The notes beneath the pieces were generated by a model, which saw nothing but the letters and a program-made list of their open reading frames with translations, had not been told where the DNA came from and ran no database searches. Position numbers and translations under genes: made by a program. Shown piece after piece: positions 30,936-42,969 of a DNA stretch of 60,000 bases (its first letter is position 1; each line of letters begins with the position of its first letter). Source of the stretch: Branchiostoma floridae (lineage: Eukaryota; Chordata; Leptocardii; Amphioxiformes; Branchiostomatidae); NCBI RefSeq assembly GCF_000003815.2, contig NC_049989.1:19417165-19477164 (forward strand). The letters are read 5' to 3'.

Positions 30936-33900
30936 TCACCAACTGGTGATGTCAGCATATTCTTTCAGAAGTCTTCCCGCGATGACCAGCCTCTGGACCT
31001 CGCTCGTACCCTCGTAGATCTCAGTGATGCGCGCATCTCGGTAGTACCTTTCCGCCGGCATATCCGTCACGTAACCCATCCCTCCTAGTACCTGTATGCA
31101 CTATACAGAACAGAACAAAGTTGGAAGATTGTGGAAAAGATATTTTAGGCAAGAGATTTTTTCCATTCTTGTCCAACTCTGCAAACCAAGCTCATACTAA
31201 TGATTACTAAAATCCAGAGGGTTTGTCCATTCTGTCCAGATCTAATTGAAGACGAAGATCACTTTTTGATTGTATACCCCCTAATAAATATTCTATTATA
31301 CGTAATTCACTGTACACAAGGCTATCATCTTACATACCGAGATTCACCTCAATGGACTTAGATAGTAAATCTAAATACATTATGACATGTGACAACCCCG
31401 GCATGGTATACATAAGCAAATATATTAAAGAATGTCTAGACGCTAGAAATCCCTCAAATGATGGTAAAAGAACATTTTGATTCCATACTATCCACCCTTG
31501 TATTAAGTAGATTAGCTTCATAGAACTGCAGTTATGTATCAGTAGATGCCATGCTTTGAACCTTGTACAACTGTTGCGCAATAAAGTTATTAATATTAAA
31601 AGCAGAGTCTGCCTTACCTGATGTGCACAGAATGTAGCAGCTTCTGATGCAGCTAGTTTGGCCATAGCAGCTTCCTACAGGGAAAGGGAATGACAGTATT
31701 CAGTATAGTGACAATTATTGTTGTTATTATGTTTGTGTCTGTACTTTACTTTAAATCACTCCGATTGATTGACTTACCATTGATTACACTGTTTATTACT
31801 TTCCTCATGTACACATGTAATTGAGAGTATTGCTGTTTTAGTTAATTTGGTTGATATTATTTTGAATCCATAATGATTGTAGTATTTGTTACTTATCTTT
31901 GGATCTATGGTTTATGTTTGTATTTTGTTTAAGTTATTGTTTTCTATCATTTATGCAATCATTTATGCTTACATGTAGTCATATGTGATTATTTATGTGT
32001 ATTTGAAATGCAATTTAAGAAAACAACACCTCTAACCTTGATGTAGTTCTTGCCTGCATCCTTGTACGCAGCAGCCTTCCACGTGAGCAGTCGTGCACTC
32101 TCCACACTTATGTGCATGTCTGCCAGCTTGTTCTGGTTATTATAAAGCACAATCATGTAGAACATCAAATTGTGTTCTGTCAATGTTTTTATCAGGTTGC
32201 TTTGTAGGTAAGTAGAAAATATAGTTCTTTTTCCACAACCTATGCATTATCTTATATCATATAATACTAATTCTAAGTACCAAGGTCACAGGGGAAGCCT
32301 ACTGCCTTGTATAGTACCATATAGTTATGTAATGTAAAGTAATGTTAATGACCTGGCCGAAAAAACAAGTAGATGTAGGGTGGCTCTTTTTTCACTGTAC
32401 ACAATACTATAAAGCATGTAAACAGTACTACAAGGCAAGCTTAATGGTATTGTGTGCGAGTAGCTTGACAAAAGGCTACAGGGAAAACATTATGCATTTT
32501 TGCAAAACCCCAGGCTTTAGGGAGCAAAACTTCATGTATGGAGGATATTGCTCATTATAAGTGTTTAAGCTGAAGGTTACCTGGACCGACTGCATTTTGG
32601 CAATAGGAGATCCGAACGCCTCCCTCTTCATGGCATAGTCCACAGCCAGCTCCAGGGCAGCTTGTGCGATACCCAGACCCTGCGATGCGATACCAATCCT
32701 ACCTGCATCCAGGGTTTGCTGTGCAAAAACAAAGGATAGTGTCAAATCAATTCATTGGATTTTCAAACCCCTGCTGTTCCTAGTGGCACCAAGGGGAGCA
32801 AGTTTCCTTGCTGTTTCAGTAGTATAATATTTTCCTTACAGGTGCAAGCGCACAATTACCATAGCATGTGGGAATGGTTTGGCTTAACCCTAGCCTGGGT
32901 ATCTGGATAGTACGGTAGTTTGCTCCAACTCTTGTAAAACACTATATACAGCCAATTCTTGCTTTAAATTTCATTACACATTTCATACGGCTGCTTCTCT
33001 GTTATTTTGTTTGGGAACCTTGACATCTCTAACATCTGGAATTGTCCAACTTTTGGATGAGGGTGCTGACTGGTCCCTACACATGAGCAAAATAACTTAA
33101 TAAGGAATGGGTTCAAGGCTTCCAGCGCTTGTTCGAATACTAGTAGGCGTCCCAACACCCAAAATGCCCTCCATCCGCTTGAAGGACTCAAAGGGCCTGT
33201 TGTCATCAAACAAGAGCTCTAGAACCCATTCCTTACTTCACTCATTAACTGATGTCACCACCAAAAGATTTGAATATATAGTTCCCCAGACGGGTAGCAG
33301 AAGTGAACAATATTAGCAGCAAACTATTACCAGGATGGTATCCAGGCTAGCTTGACCCAACGTTCTCACTTTTTCTTACCATGGCGATTTTGAAGCCCAT
33401 CCCTGGCTGCCCCAGGAGATTTTCTTTTGGAATCTTGCAGTCTTCAAAGATGAGGTACGCTGTGCTGGTGGCACGGATGCCCAGTTTGTCCTCCTTCTTA
33501 CCCAGAGTCAGTCCTTCTGTCGGCATGGGAACCAGGAATGCACTGATGCCCTACAGGGTATACGTGTAAAACTTCAACTTAGAAACAAGAAAACTTGATA
33601 CCTTGAGCAAACCATGTCTTTGAAACAATCACAAAAGACATGATTTGCTAAAAAAAGTTGTACAAATGCAGTGTTACACATGTGTGTATACATTGTACTG
33701 AACTTCTGAGACCAACGAAAAATGTAAGTTAAAAGTAGATCTTACTAAACTTAAACATCAGTCTATCTCTAGATACCCGGTAGGTACATAAATGTTTATA
33801 GAAGTGTCGCATAGCATAACGGTTATCCCAGTCTCCTAATATGCTACCTCATTGTGCCCTACAGAAAGGCACTTAACACAAAATTGCACACTTCAAGTGA

Positions 33901-36900
33901 AAATGAGTACAAGCTTTGGTTTGGGTCATTGAAACCACCGGACATACGCACAGCTCCAACTCTGGCTTCCTTTAAGAGACTCTTAAAGTAATGGGAACGG
34001 CCAATTGAACGGACTTGAATCATGTAGCAGTTTCTCTCATGTATTTTGTATGTATGTAAATGTAAATTTTGTATGTATGTAAATGTAAATTGTGTATATA
34101 GACGTATAGGACTTATAAGGACTCAAGACGATGTAACTTTATCTCTGTTATATACTTTGTCTGACCCTTGCCTCTTCCCTCATGACCTCAATGAAAAGCG
34201 GCCTGCAGGCCGATTTGAGCTTTCATGAATAAATAAAGGTTCAAACAAACAAACAAACCTCAGATAGGACGTTAAGTGAATGTCTCATTTCTTAGAAGAG
34301 CCACACCGTGAGCAGGAAAAAGATATGCAGCTTGTAGTCTTCAGCACAAACCTGGTGTGTTATGCTATGAGGTAGTTTACAGTGTATGCAATAGAAAGGA
34401 ACAAAATGTATGATACACACAGAATGTTTGTACCTTGTGTTTCAGGCCCTTGTCTGTGGCAGCCTGAGTATCATCCTCCATAGTGAACATTGGCTCAATA
34501 CTTTTGCTTGTGTGGTTAGCAAGCGAAAGTACTGAGATAGTGGTCACTATGGAGGATGGTACTCAGGCTATGTCAGTAATATGACAGACATGTAAGATTA
34601 ACATATGTGTACCTTGTGTTTTAGGCCCTTGTCAGTAGTCTGACAGATATGTAAGATAAACATAGGATGCTTGTACCTTGTGTTTCAGGCCCTTGTCAGT
34701 GGTGGCGAACACGACTGTGGCCGAGGCTTCGTAACTGTTGGTGATCCAGGCCTTGGTACCGTTCAGGACCCAGTGGTCACCCTCCAGTCTGGCTACGGTG
34801 GAGGCCGCCCCCGCATCGCTGCCGTTACCTGGAGGGGTCAACCATCGGGAGGATACACACATTACCAGGGGTGCCTAAGTATTCATACAAATTTTACAGC
34901 ATTCAGCCGTCAACCACCTGCACCTCGTCCTGCGACTAGATAATGATACCCTCATCCCAGAGTCCTCAACCAAAGGACTTTTGGCACTCAAAAGAAGACG
35001 AAAAAGAGGAATTTTCTGAACAAACCACAATTTACAATCATACAAACTTTCCGCTAAACGTACAATCCACTAAAATTTCTGATGGTGGTTTTGAGTTCAC
35101 AGTGAAGAGGTCACCATAAAAATTGTGACCATAAAACCACTGCATGGGTGGACGCATTTGAAATAAGTTAACGGGTTCATTCAAGGTAAAACAGTCAACT
35201 TTTACAAACAGGATCCCGAATGATTGATCCAAATAAATTACCGGGTTCACTCAGGGCGAAGCAGCCGACTTTACTGCCATTGAGGAAGTCTTCATGCATG
35301 AAGGTCTCCTGCTGCTGTTCTGTGGACCAGTTTTTGACAGGACCTAGGTAAAGGGACTGTGGAGAAACAGAGTGAAACATAGGTGAGCAGCTCGCATCAA
35401 TGTGTTGTTGTTATTATTCACCTTGTACTTGTAGTGCCCAGTGAAACATAGGGTGACAAGTTTCCTTGCTTTCTCAGTAGCAGGGTGTTTTTTACACAGA
35501 GAGAGGTTGCTAGCTAGCCCTTTCCCTTTTAAAGTGTTTGAAGCACATCCCCATATGCGAAACTCCTATTTTACATCACTTCCAAACTATGGGTACAGCC
35601 CCGACCCAGATACCTTCAATGGATTGAATTGGGGTCTTCAATTGGTACTATAGGAGCTCAACTGTGAAGACAATACCAGCTACTGTAAATGCATTTTTTA
35701 AGATTGCGGGGATTTACTTTCCCAGAAGCAGGAAAATGGAGTGTTTGCTGTGGTTTCAAGTGTGCGGAAGCGCCATCAACTGTAGTCACATACTACTAGT
35801 ATAATGGAACATATTCGAGGTGGTTTTAAGTTTGCAGTGAAGTGGCCACCGCAAAAAAAATGTGATCATAAAACTACTGCAAACATTTCTGCATATAAGG
35901 TACAAATGTAGTTGAGCTACAGGGAGAAGAAATGGAGCAAAATAACTTTTTTGCCTTCCATAGATATGATAATCTCACTTACATTGTTGACACTCATGAT
36001 GCAGCCTGTGGAAGCACACCCCCTACTGATTTCCTCCAGCGCTACAGCGTAGGCCAGGTAGTCCAGCCCTGTCCCTCCCTGTGAGTCTGGCACATCGATG
36101 GCCATCAGGCCTAAGTCTCCCATCATCTTTACCTGTGGAGCAGACAGACATGTTCATCTTTAAGCAGGGGAAATTATAAATACCTGGCTCGGTCTCTGAT
36201 CGGGCAAGTAAATTTTTTCCATGAGTGCATCAAACATTGTTCAGCACAGAAAAATAGAGCCAATATATACAATAATAAAAGCATTACATTACTGGAAGTT
36301 AAATACATAGAAAATTTTTATTTAAGACAAGTAAAAAGTTGGTTGGGCAAGTAAATTTTTCTTCTGCTTACCCAATAGGAAAAGACTCACAAGAGAATTT
36401 TAGAAAACTTGTTAAACCTTGCGCCTATGTTCTTACAAAAGGAAAGACCCTGTTCACCTGTTCTGTCGGGAATCTGTGCTCCTTATCCAAGTCTCCTGCG
36501 ATCGGCTTCAGTTCGTTGTCGGCGAAGTCCCGACACGTTTTCCTCAGCATGTCGTGTGTCTCTGGTAGGTCAGCAAGACTGGCCACGCCCCGGGTCCATC
36601 CTGGAAATAAACAGACAAATGAAGACTTATCTTCATATTTACGTGACCTCACTTTGAAGACTTACCCCAAACTTTTAAGAAAAGGACCCATCTACTACAT
36701 CCTCTTAATTGTTCCATAAAAAACATTGACACTGACAGAGGCATGTTGTCAGTGATACCAAAAACTTCGTATTGACAAAAGCATCCTCATAGTCATAAGC
36801 CCTTTCACAGAGGCCAGAACGCAAGTGCGGCGACAGGAATTCTAGGTAATATGTCAAAGGTAAAGGCTCACAAAAAGTAAAACAAAACCCGTCTGGACGT

Positions 36901-37322
36901 TGTTATGCAAATCGAAACAAATTATGGTCGAGACACGGACTGTTTACAATTTCGGGGCCTTACCCTTTGACATAATACGTAGAATTCTTATCACCGCACA
37001 TGCGTTTTGACCTCTGTGAAAAGGCTTCTTATAGCCTCTGCTATGACCTTTATGTTATATAGTTATCTAGTTATCCTTCCAAGTTCCAAACTCAATGAGG
37101 GAGGGGGGCGTTACATAAACAATTTGATGGAACGACTAGACTTTATCTAGTCGATCTACGATCAGAATAGCTGGCGAAATGTTCCCTATACTCAACCAAG
37201 GCCTTGCTACTGCCATGAAGTCTCGGGAAATGATTTTTCACGAAGGAAAAATGGCTAAAGATGAGTACAATACCTCTGTTTGTCCTGGAAAGCCGGCTGA
37301 CAGTCCTGATCAAAGCCGCCAT
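30936..37322 (-). CDS. ACADS: Short-chain acyl-CoA dehydrogenase, mitochondrial (complete, 10 exons)
   Basis: FAD-dependent first step of mitochondrial beta-oxidation of C4-C6 acyl-CoAs, passing electrons to ETF. Exons in transcript order: 37274-37322, 36458-36600, 35983-36132, 35242-35356, 34677-34828, 33380-33550, 32581-32718, 32037-32132, 31618-31674, 30936-31100. All borders are AG/GT with consistent phase. Total 411 codons plus TGA, against 412 in human. Exon 1 gives [17 protein letters not shown], an Arg-rich mitochondrial presequence. Landmarks: [45 protein letters not shown] (FAD/substrate region), [51 protein letters not shown], and [19 protein letters not shown], whose first Glu after IY is the catalytic base of the SCAD group. 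The last residues are ADITSW. One intron holds a family-B MITE and LINE debris. Exons 4 and 5 have tandem tail copies in their downstream introns. Confidence 0.97.
31190..31450 (+). mobile_element. LINE C-terminal fragment in ACADS intron 9
   Basis: On the strand opposite to [25 protein letters not shown] matches the CPxC..xEDExHFLxxCP finger near the end of many non-LTR polyproteins. About 155 bp further on, [10 protein letters not shown] resembles the terminal segment. Stops and frame changes between the two show decay. Confidence 0.65.
32891..33349. mobile_element. Long-TIR MITE, family B copy 2
   Basis: Starts TAGCCTGGGTATCTGG and ends CAGGATGGTATCCAGGCTA. The flanks are GCTTAACCC (32,882-32,890) and GCTTGACCC (33,350-33,358), a 9-bp target duplication with one change. 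The interior is alignable with the copy at 8,126-8,530, including GGTCCCTACACATGA and CTAGAACCCATTCCTT. Located in ACADS intron 6. Confidence 0.85.
33815..34258 (+). mobile_element. SINE/LINE remnant ending in a (CAAA)n tail
   Basis: At about 33,937-33,992 the frame [19 protein letters not shown] ends in a stop, the C-terminus of a CR1-like polyprotein. A 3' UTR follows with GTATGTAAATGTAAATTGTG repeats, an AATAAA and a terminal TTCAAACAAACAAACAAAC at 34,238-34,258. Preceded by tRNA-like TAGCATAACGGTTATCCCAG. Confidence 0.7.
34427..34640 (-). repeat. Two extra copies of the ACADS exon 5 tail and donor
   Basis: TTGTACCTTGTGTTTCAGGC, the last codons of exon 5 plus its GT donor as read on the plus strand, recurs at 34,427-34,459 and 34,607-34,640 beside the true copy at 34,671-34,706. 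The intervening intron (ATGTAAGAT.AACATA) is repeated too. The copies lack the rest of the exon. Confidence 0.8.
34461..34569. mobile_element. Perfect-foldback MITE, family B relative
   Basis: AGCCTGAGTATCATCCTCCA is inverted at the right end (TGGAGGATGGTACTCAGGCT). The inner part is also symmetric (AATACTTTTGCTTG / CAAGCGAAAGTACT), so nearly all 109 bp pairs with itself. It split one of the extra exon 5 tail copies. Confidence 0.85.
35161..35210 (-). repeat. Tandem copy of the ACADS exon 4 tail
   Basis: Reads GTAAAAGTTGACTGTTTTAC on the minus strand, then a SEP-like TTGAATGAACCCG, equivalent to the end of exon 4 ([11 protein letters not shown]) but with replacements and a lost GT donor. It is about 70 bp from the real exon end (35,231-35,280). 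Confidence 0.7.
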
Positions 37323-37457
37323 CTTGGAACTGTAAAGTCTTACGAAAGGACACGACCCTTGACCTGGTTGCAGTTCACTAACTTTCCGCTAGAGTAACTC
37401 ACCGGTTATATCACTCCCGCGGAACAATACCGGTGGCAAAAACAACATCCTACGTCG

Positions 37458-37652
37458 TAGCCTGGGTTTCATCCAATCTACTTGGTTTATTGAGTACTGA
37501 GTACATATATTTCACATTGTCACGTCAGTAGCAACACATATACATAGTCATGCGTTGAATTGCGCATGATACCGACATTACATACTAGTAACATTGAAAG
37601 TCATTACCAGGGTCCCGGTTAAAACTAGAAAGATAGGATGGCACCCAGGCTA
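37458..37652. mobile_element. MITE, family B copy 3 (short)
   Basis: Starts TAGCCTGGGTTTCATCCAAT and ends AGGATGGCACCCAGGCTA. Lies about 135 bp upstream of the ACADS start codon, so it may form part of the promoter-proximal sequence. No clear target duplication. Confidence 0.65.
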
Positions 37653-38639
37653 ACAACTTATCCATGGCGTGGGCCGAAACAGTATCCATTAGCCACCTGT
37701 TTCGACGCATGAATATTGTTGTCTCCACGGCACCGCCTGGCCGAATAGTAAACTAGGGTGGGAATTTGGCCAAATTAGGAATAAAAGACTAGTCGATTGG
37801 CCTAGGACTGTCAACTTCCTGGCCGGTTGATAGCTGCATTGACAGACTGACTGAAGTCCCAAGGCAACTTATAATTATAATTGTCCCAATTTGGCCAAAT
37901 TCTTCTCTTTTGTCATCCAGCTGACACGTCTTCCCGGGGACCTTAGTTAAATGAGCACTCCATGGATTTGTCAGAATTTTCAGGTCTAGCTAGGCCGGCA
38001 AACATTCTGCGTGTAAAATCCCCGGTGCGCTTATGTAAGGCTTAAGTTCTCGGGAAGACATGTCGTGGCTGCCGAAAAAATTCTCTGCCGGCCTTGTCCG
38101 GTTTCCGGGGTACCTTGCCTATGGCATGGCCTCAAATACAATATAGGATCGGATTCACCTACCATTTCCAACCTAAACCTTTTTACAGTTTACAAAGGCG
38201 ATGCCGTTCTGCCGTAAGAGCGTGTTGCGACTATGATCTCCGAGATTCAATTTCCTCCGAGACAAATCCGGCTCAACATTGCTTCACGTCTACAGGCAAC
38301 ACGCCACGATAACAAAGCAATTTCTTTTTATACTGGATCGCTTGTGCGGACCGGCAGTACAAGAGACATAGTACACTAGAAATGTTCAGCGAAAGTGTAT
38401 TATGAGCCCCCCAAAAAGGACAAAAAAGGCCCAGAGAGCCTGCTATGGAGGCTAGCATTTGGAGTGACCATGGACAATAGTTTGGGGTCTCCTATCAGGA
38501 GTGGGTAGTGCCTTAATAGTGGGAAGAACTTACTGGTAACGGAGGGGGGGGGGGGGGTTGGGCAGAATCCAAATAAGGTGCTGAGTTTGAAACCACTGAT
38601 ATTCTCTGATGTTGAAAGGAATTTAACACTTAACAACCA

Positions 38640-38885
38640 CATGTGTTCCTCCATTCAGGTGAAAATGAGTACCTAATTTTGGTAAGGATAGGACGTTAAA
38701 TGGAGGTCTCAGTTTGAGGAGAGTCACACATCGAGTATGTTAAGGAACCCACCACATTTATCGAAAAGAGTAGTAGGGGTCCTTCCAGGTGTATTGTGGC
38801 TAAATATCTATCCAGATATACAGCTTGTACTGTTCAGTATAGCCTTTGTGTGTTATGCAATGATGCGGTTTTATGCAATACAAAA
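38640..38885 (+). repeat. SINE-like tail
   Basis: The blocks GAAAATGAGTAC, GACGTTAAATGGAGGTCTC, GAGTCACAC and GTGTGTTATGCAATGA.G also occur in the 33,890-34,390 stretch, so this is a dispersed non-coding repeat. The tRNA-like head is missing here. Confidence 0.5.
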
Positions 38886-41374
38886 CTGTAAACTTGAGTT
38901 ACTTAACATGTGACACATCCAGATGATTTGCCAAAATGTTCAGAATAGTCCATTGAATTAATTGCAGGAAGAGTGCAGTTGTATATGACCCGCTATATAT
39001 ATCATGACAGTACAAGCAATCAAAGTAAATCATGATAATAACGTGTAAACCAGAAAGAAACGCGGGATGTATATCATCCCGCGGGCTAAAATAATAAAGT
39101 GGAACGCACCAGGGAAAGAATAGTACATTTCGGCTCTTGTATGAAATAACTAGATATATTTTTGCCATTTCCTGTTCGCCAAACCAGACTATCTTAAAGT
39201 AAAAAAAAATCAGGATGTTCCATTTGTGGTGAGTTCTGAGACACTGATAAGGGCGGAAACATCATACATTTGATGTTGCTCTCTTTTCCGTTCCCAGCCG
39301 TGTGCGACATTTTCTCATCATCAGCCCAATTAAACGCTCGATCGGCGTCTCCAAAACAGACCCGTCCAAACATCCCGGTTGTCCCGGAGACGAACCAACC
39401 ACAGCCCGAAGGCGGGGACGTTGCCATGCGTTTCCAAGCGACCGTGACGTAACGCCCGGGGCGACATTACCGCCCACCAAATCAAATTGCGCGTACCCCA
39501 CAGTTCATCTAAGTGGTGAAAATGACTTAGATGAGAACAAATCAGAGATGGAATTATGTTCAAGGCATAAACAAAGCATCCATACAAACCTGCCATTTCG
39601 TTTGAGTAGGCTTTGAAGAGCTAAATTTGAAAGCAGCAACCTTTTAAAATTTGATTTAAAAAAAAACAGACTGCACCGGTTCTATGTAATCGTACCTCCG
39701 CAGAGTAGTTATCATAGGTAAAGCCAACGGTATAGAAGAGGAAGGCACTCGTGCGTGTCCGCAGGGAGCGAGCCTTGAAAAGATTCATACGCACTAAAGC
39801 AGGCAGACGGTGTGCTATTCATCACTGACAGGCGGAGAGCGCTGAGAGAGGGGGGAAGAAAAACATCGGCGTCATTTAACCAACGGGAAGGTTCCGTCTG
39901 GTTATTTGCGCACGGCTTCGTGCAGGAAAAACCCAGGTAGCAGAACAGTTTAAAATTCAGCACCGGGGACAGTCTGACATCCCAGGGCTTTGACAATCAC
40001 GGCGTACGGCGTTCCCGTCATTGCAGGTTAGTGGGTTGTGTCGCCTATATACACATATGGATCCGTGCTTAACGGTGTATCGCGGGCCTTGCTGTCATGG
40101 TGCCCGTCTGTCACTGTATATGTGCATTGTGGGAGGATCGCCCGCAGGAAAGCACTGTCATCACTAACTGTACACCGGTTGAGCAAGGCATTTCCCCAAG
40201 GCATGAAAAATATGATAAAATGCAATGTACAATAAAAGGTTGAAAAATGAAATTCAGATGGCTTCATACATATCTTATTCCATCTAAGTCTCCATCACAG
40301 TATTCATGGTAAGGTTGCACACCTGAATGGGTTGGCGTGGTGGAACTAGAGCTCCACGACCTCATTTCTTCAAATGTTAACTTTTACAAATTGCCTATTA
40401 TAATTGTTTCTTACTGATTATGCATATAAGGTTTGCGTTAATTTTATACATTGATGATTTCCTGTGTCCAAACATTTAGACTATTTGTCTTTAAAAACGA
40501 CTTTGCAAATTTAACAACATTATGTTAGCCTAGTTTTCTAACATTTACATTGAATATACTGACTGTATTATAGCATTTAATTAACTCGAATATTGTATGA
40601 AATGAGAAAATGCCTTACTAAATCATGCATGCACTTTCCTAGAATGGATTGAGAATTCAGAAAAGGTGTTTCAAGCCTGGCAGTGCAGAAGATATTTGTA
40701 AATGGACCAGCCCACCTCTTTTGACTACAAGCTGTTATCGGGCCCGGCCATACATATAGCCTGTTATCTATGGTACGTGAAGCAGAATGGACAGCCGTGC
40801 TATCCCGCGGCAGTAGGTTCATATGTGAAGCGGCGGATTCACATTGGCATGTAAATCGATAAAGTCTAAAGGACAGCTGATGACGTCAATAGATGAAGAT
40901 ACTATCTTAGCACAGACTAGGAAGATGACTTTTGCAAGCAAATTGCTAGTAGTAGACGGGTTTATTAAACAATACGCCTAGCAGTCCTCCTGGAAGCCTG
41001 AATTACGATGATATTACAGTGACGAATCTTACAAATTGCAAACTTTGAGAACAACATGTTAAAATAATGGTTCATTGATAAAATCACAACAATTTGTCCT
41101 AAGTTAAAATGCGATTTTTAAGGAAGTATTACGAATGTGTTGTTTTGGCGTGGCCTTAGGTTTAATGTTCAAAGACTTCTGTTATTTCAAGGCAAAAATA
41201 TCAGACAAACGTCTGAAAACTTCAACAAAACAGATAATGTTTACCAAAATTGCTAAACGTTTACCTTGGCGTATGTGGTATAGAATACTAGTGCCTTGCT
41301 TATCTTCACTCAAATACATTTACATATATGATGACCAGCCCGCCTAGCTCTGTCCTACCACCTGCTACATAATG

Positions 41375-41460
41375 TAATCGAACACCACATGGTGTCTGCT
41401 ACACATCCAGTAACCATGGTGACAGCCGTCTGGTCCAATAACCTTATTTGTTTGGAGAAC
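41375..41460 (+). repeat. Dispersed repeat R2, copy 1
   Basis: TGTAATCGAACACCACATGG, GTGTCTGCTAC, CATGGTGACAGCCGTCTGGT and ACCTTATTTGT are shared with 48,317-48,412. Both copies centre on a near-palindromic GT(A/T)ACCATGGTGAC resembling an RFX X-box. Confidence 0.75.
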
Positions 41461-42753
41461 ATGAAGAGGAGAAAAGGAAACTTTCGCCGTTTTACATTTT
41501 TGGCGTATCTTGATATTAAAACAGTACATCCTTGAAACCAGTTATGTATAGAGGTTAAGATTTAATACCCTCTTAACAATAACAATCTCCTTCAAACCTG
41601 TTTCCATTTATATTGAAGTCGTTGTGTATAAAAAAAAGTAGTAACCAAAGCAGTGACATAACCTCTGCTTAGAGAGTAGCTAATTAGCGGTAGGTAACGA
41701 GAGTTTGTGTTGTATTGGCTACCACCAGCTGTTTAGGCGTACCACATTACTTTAGAGATTTGGATGTCGTTTAAAAAACTAAAAGTAAAGAGATTGTTTT
41801 GCTTGATTCACCATGTGTACAAATGGAAGTCCACACATGCAAAGGCAAATTAAGAGTCCTGACATCTATGAAAGGAACATTAGAATACTAATGTTGTAGT
41901 TAGGTGACCAGGGTTAGTACGCAGGTGTACGTATTTCGGCTCAATAAGGCATTGGGTTTTTTTTTCTTTTTTCTTTTACTTTCGGCCGAAAAGTTCTTAA
42001 AAGTACTGATTAAGAATGAAAAACTGGAATGCATCGAGGCATTGTTTTTTGTCAACATGATATTCCAATTACCATGCACTTATAATATTTTTATTACTGA
42101 AATCGAAAATCTTATGTCTTGTTCCCTGCGCTACCCGTGGAGCTAAAAGACTAGAGTGAGCAGGTGTTTTATAGAACTGGTCGGGTCCCCGGAAAACAAC
42201 GTATTATGTTTTATACCTCAGGTTATTCTTAGCGACACTCGGTCCATGAAACCAGCCCCGAATGTGTACTTATTCCAGAAAGCGGCATCTTCACACAACA
42301 AGGCGCGCATTTGAAGTACCTTCCCTGCAGTAACAAATTAAAGGTTATTTCGCCGGCCTGTTAGCTGTTAAATGCGAGAGAGCCAATTAGTGCTTCTATC
42401 GGCTACAAAGATCTGTAAAGGCAGAACCAGCACTCTAGCTCTACACGAGCCTTACCAATTACATGTATTAGTACCTCTCTCTATGGGGCTTCACACGTGT
42501 TAATGGCGGAATAGATGTACTGGCGGGTTGTTATGAACATGTATGTATGAATATTTGTAAATGCAGTCAACATTATATAAAACTGCATTATCGCCGAATG
42601 GTTTTATTTACAAATGTGCATGTTCAAAGATAGATAGATAGATATTTCTGTTTGTCTGTTGGAAAACTGGTACCGGGACCTGCAATAAAATCATTTTCAA
42701 AGCAGAAATTGAAAAAAAGCAAAAACACTATGCAACTTACCTTTCTGCGTTTA

Positions 42754-42850
42754 GAAGTAGGTAGAGTGTAAACGAGGAAAATTACACTAATCTCTCTTTC
42801 TCTCTCTCCCTCTCTCCCTCTCTCTTACTCTCTCCCTCTCTCCCTCTCTC

Positions 42851-42892
<42 letters not shown>

Positions 42893-42969
42893 TTATATAT
42901 ATACGCAGAGAGCAGAGAGAGAGAGAGAGAGATCATTGTACTTTTCTTTGTTTACACTCTACCTACTTC
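42754..42969. mobile_element. TIR element carrying CT/AT/GA microsatellites
   Basis: The arms GAAGTAGGTAGAGTGTAAAC (42,754-42,773) and its exact inverse (42,950-42,969) enclose (CT)n at about 42,790-42,853, (AT)n at about 42,855-42,902 and (GA)n at about 42,908-42,932. The whole unit can form one long hairpin. Confidence 0.85.

Larger units (their letters stand above)
37653..42750. other. Intergenic region without recognised genes
   Basis: Contains a G run near 38,545-38,558, a decayed SINE-like segment at about 38,640-38,880 (TGAAAATGAGTACCTAATTT .. GGACGTTAAATGGAGGTCTC .. AAGGAACCCACCACA), and a GC-richer stretch at 39,290-39,500 and 39,840-40,020 with open frames but no homology I recognise. 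41,375-41,460 recurs at 48,317-48,412. No supported exon. Confidence 0.55.

Noticed and set aside
39194-39616. Overlapping frames in GC-richer DNA on both strands
   Set aside because: All short, mutually overlapping and without homology or splice context.
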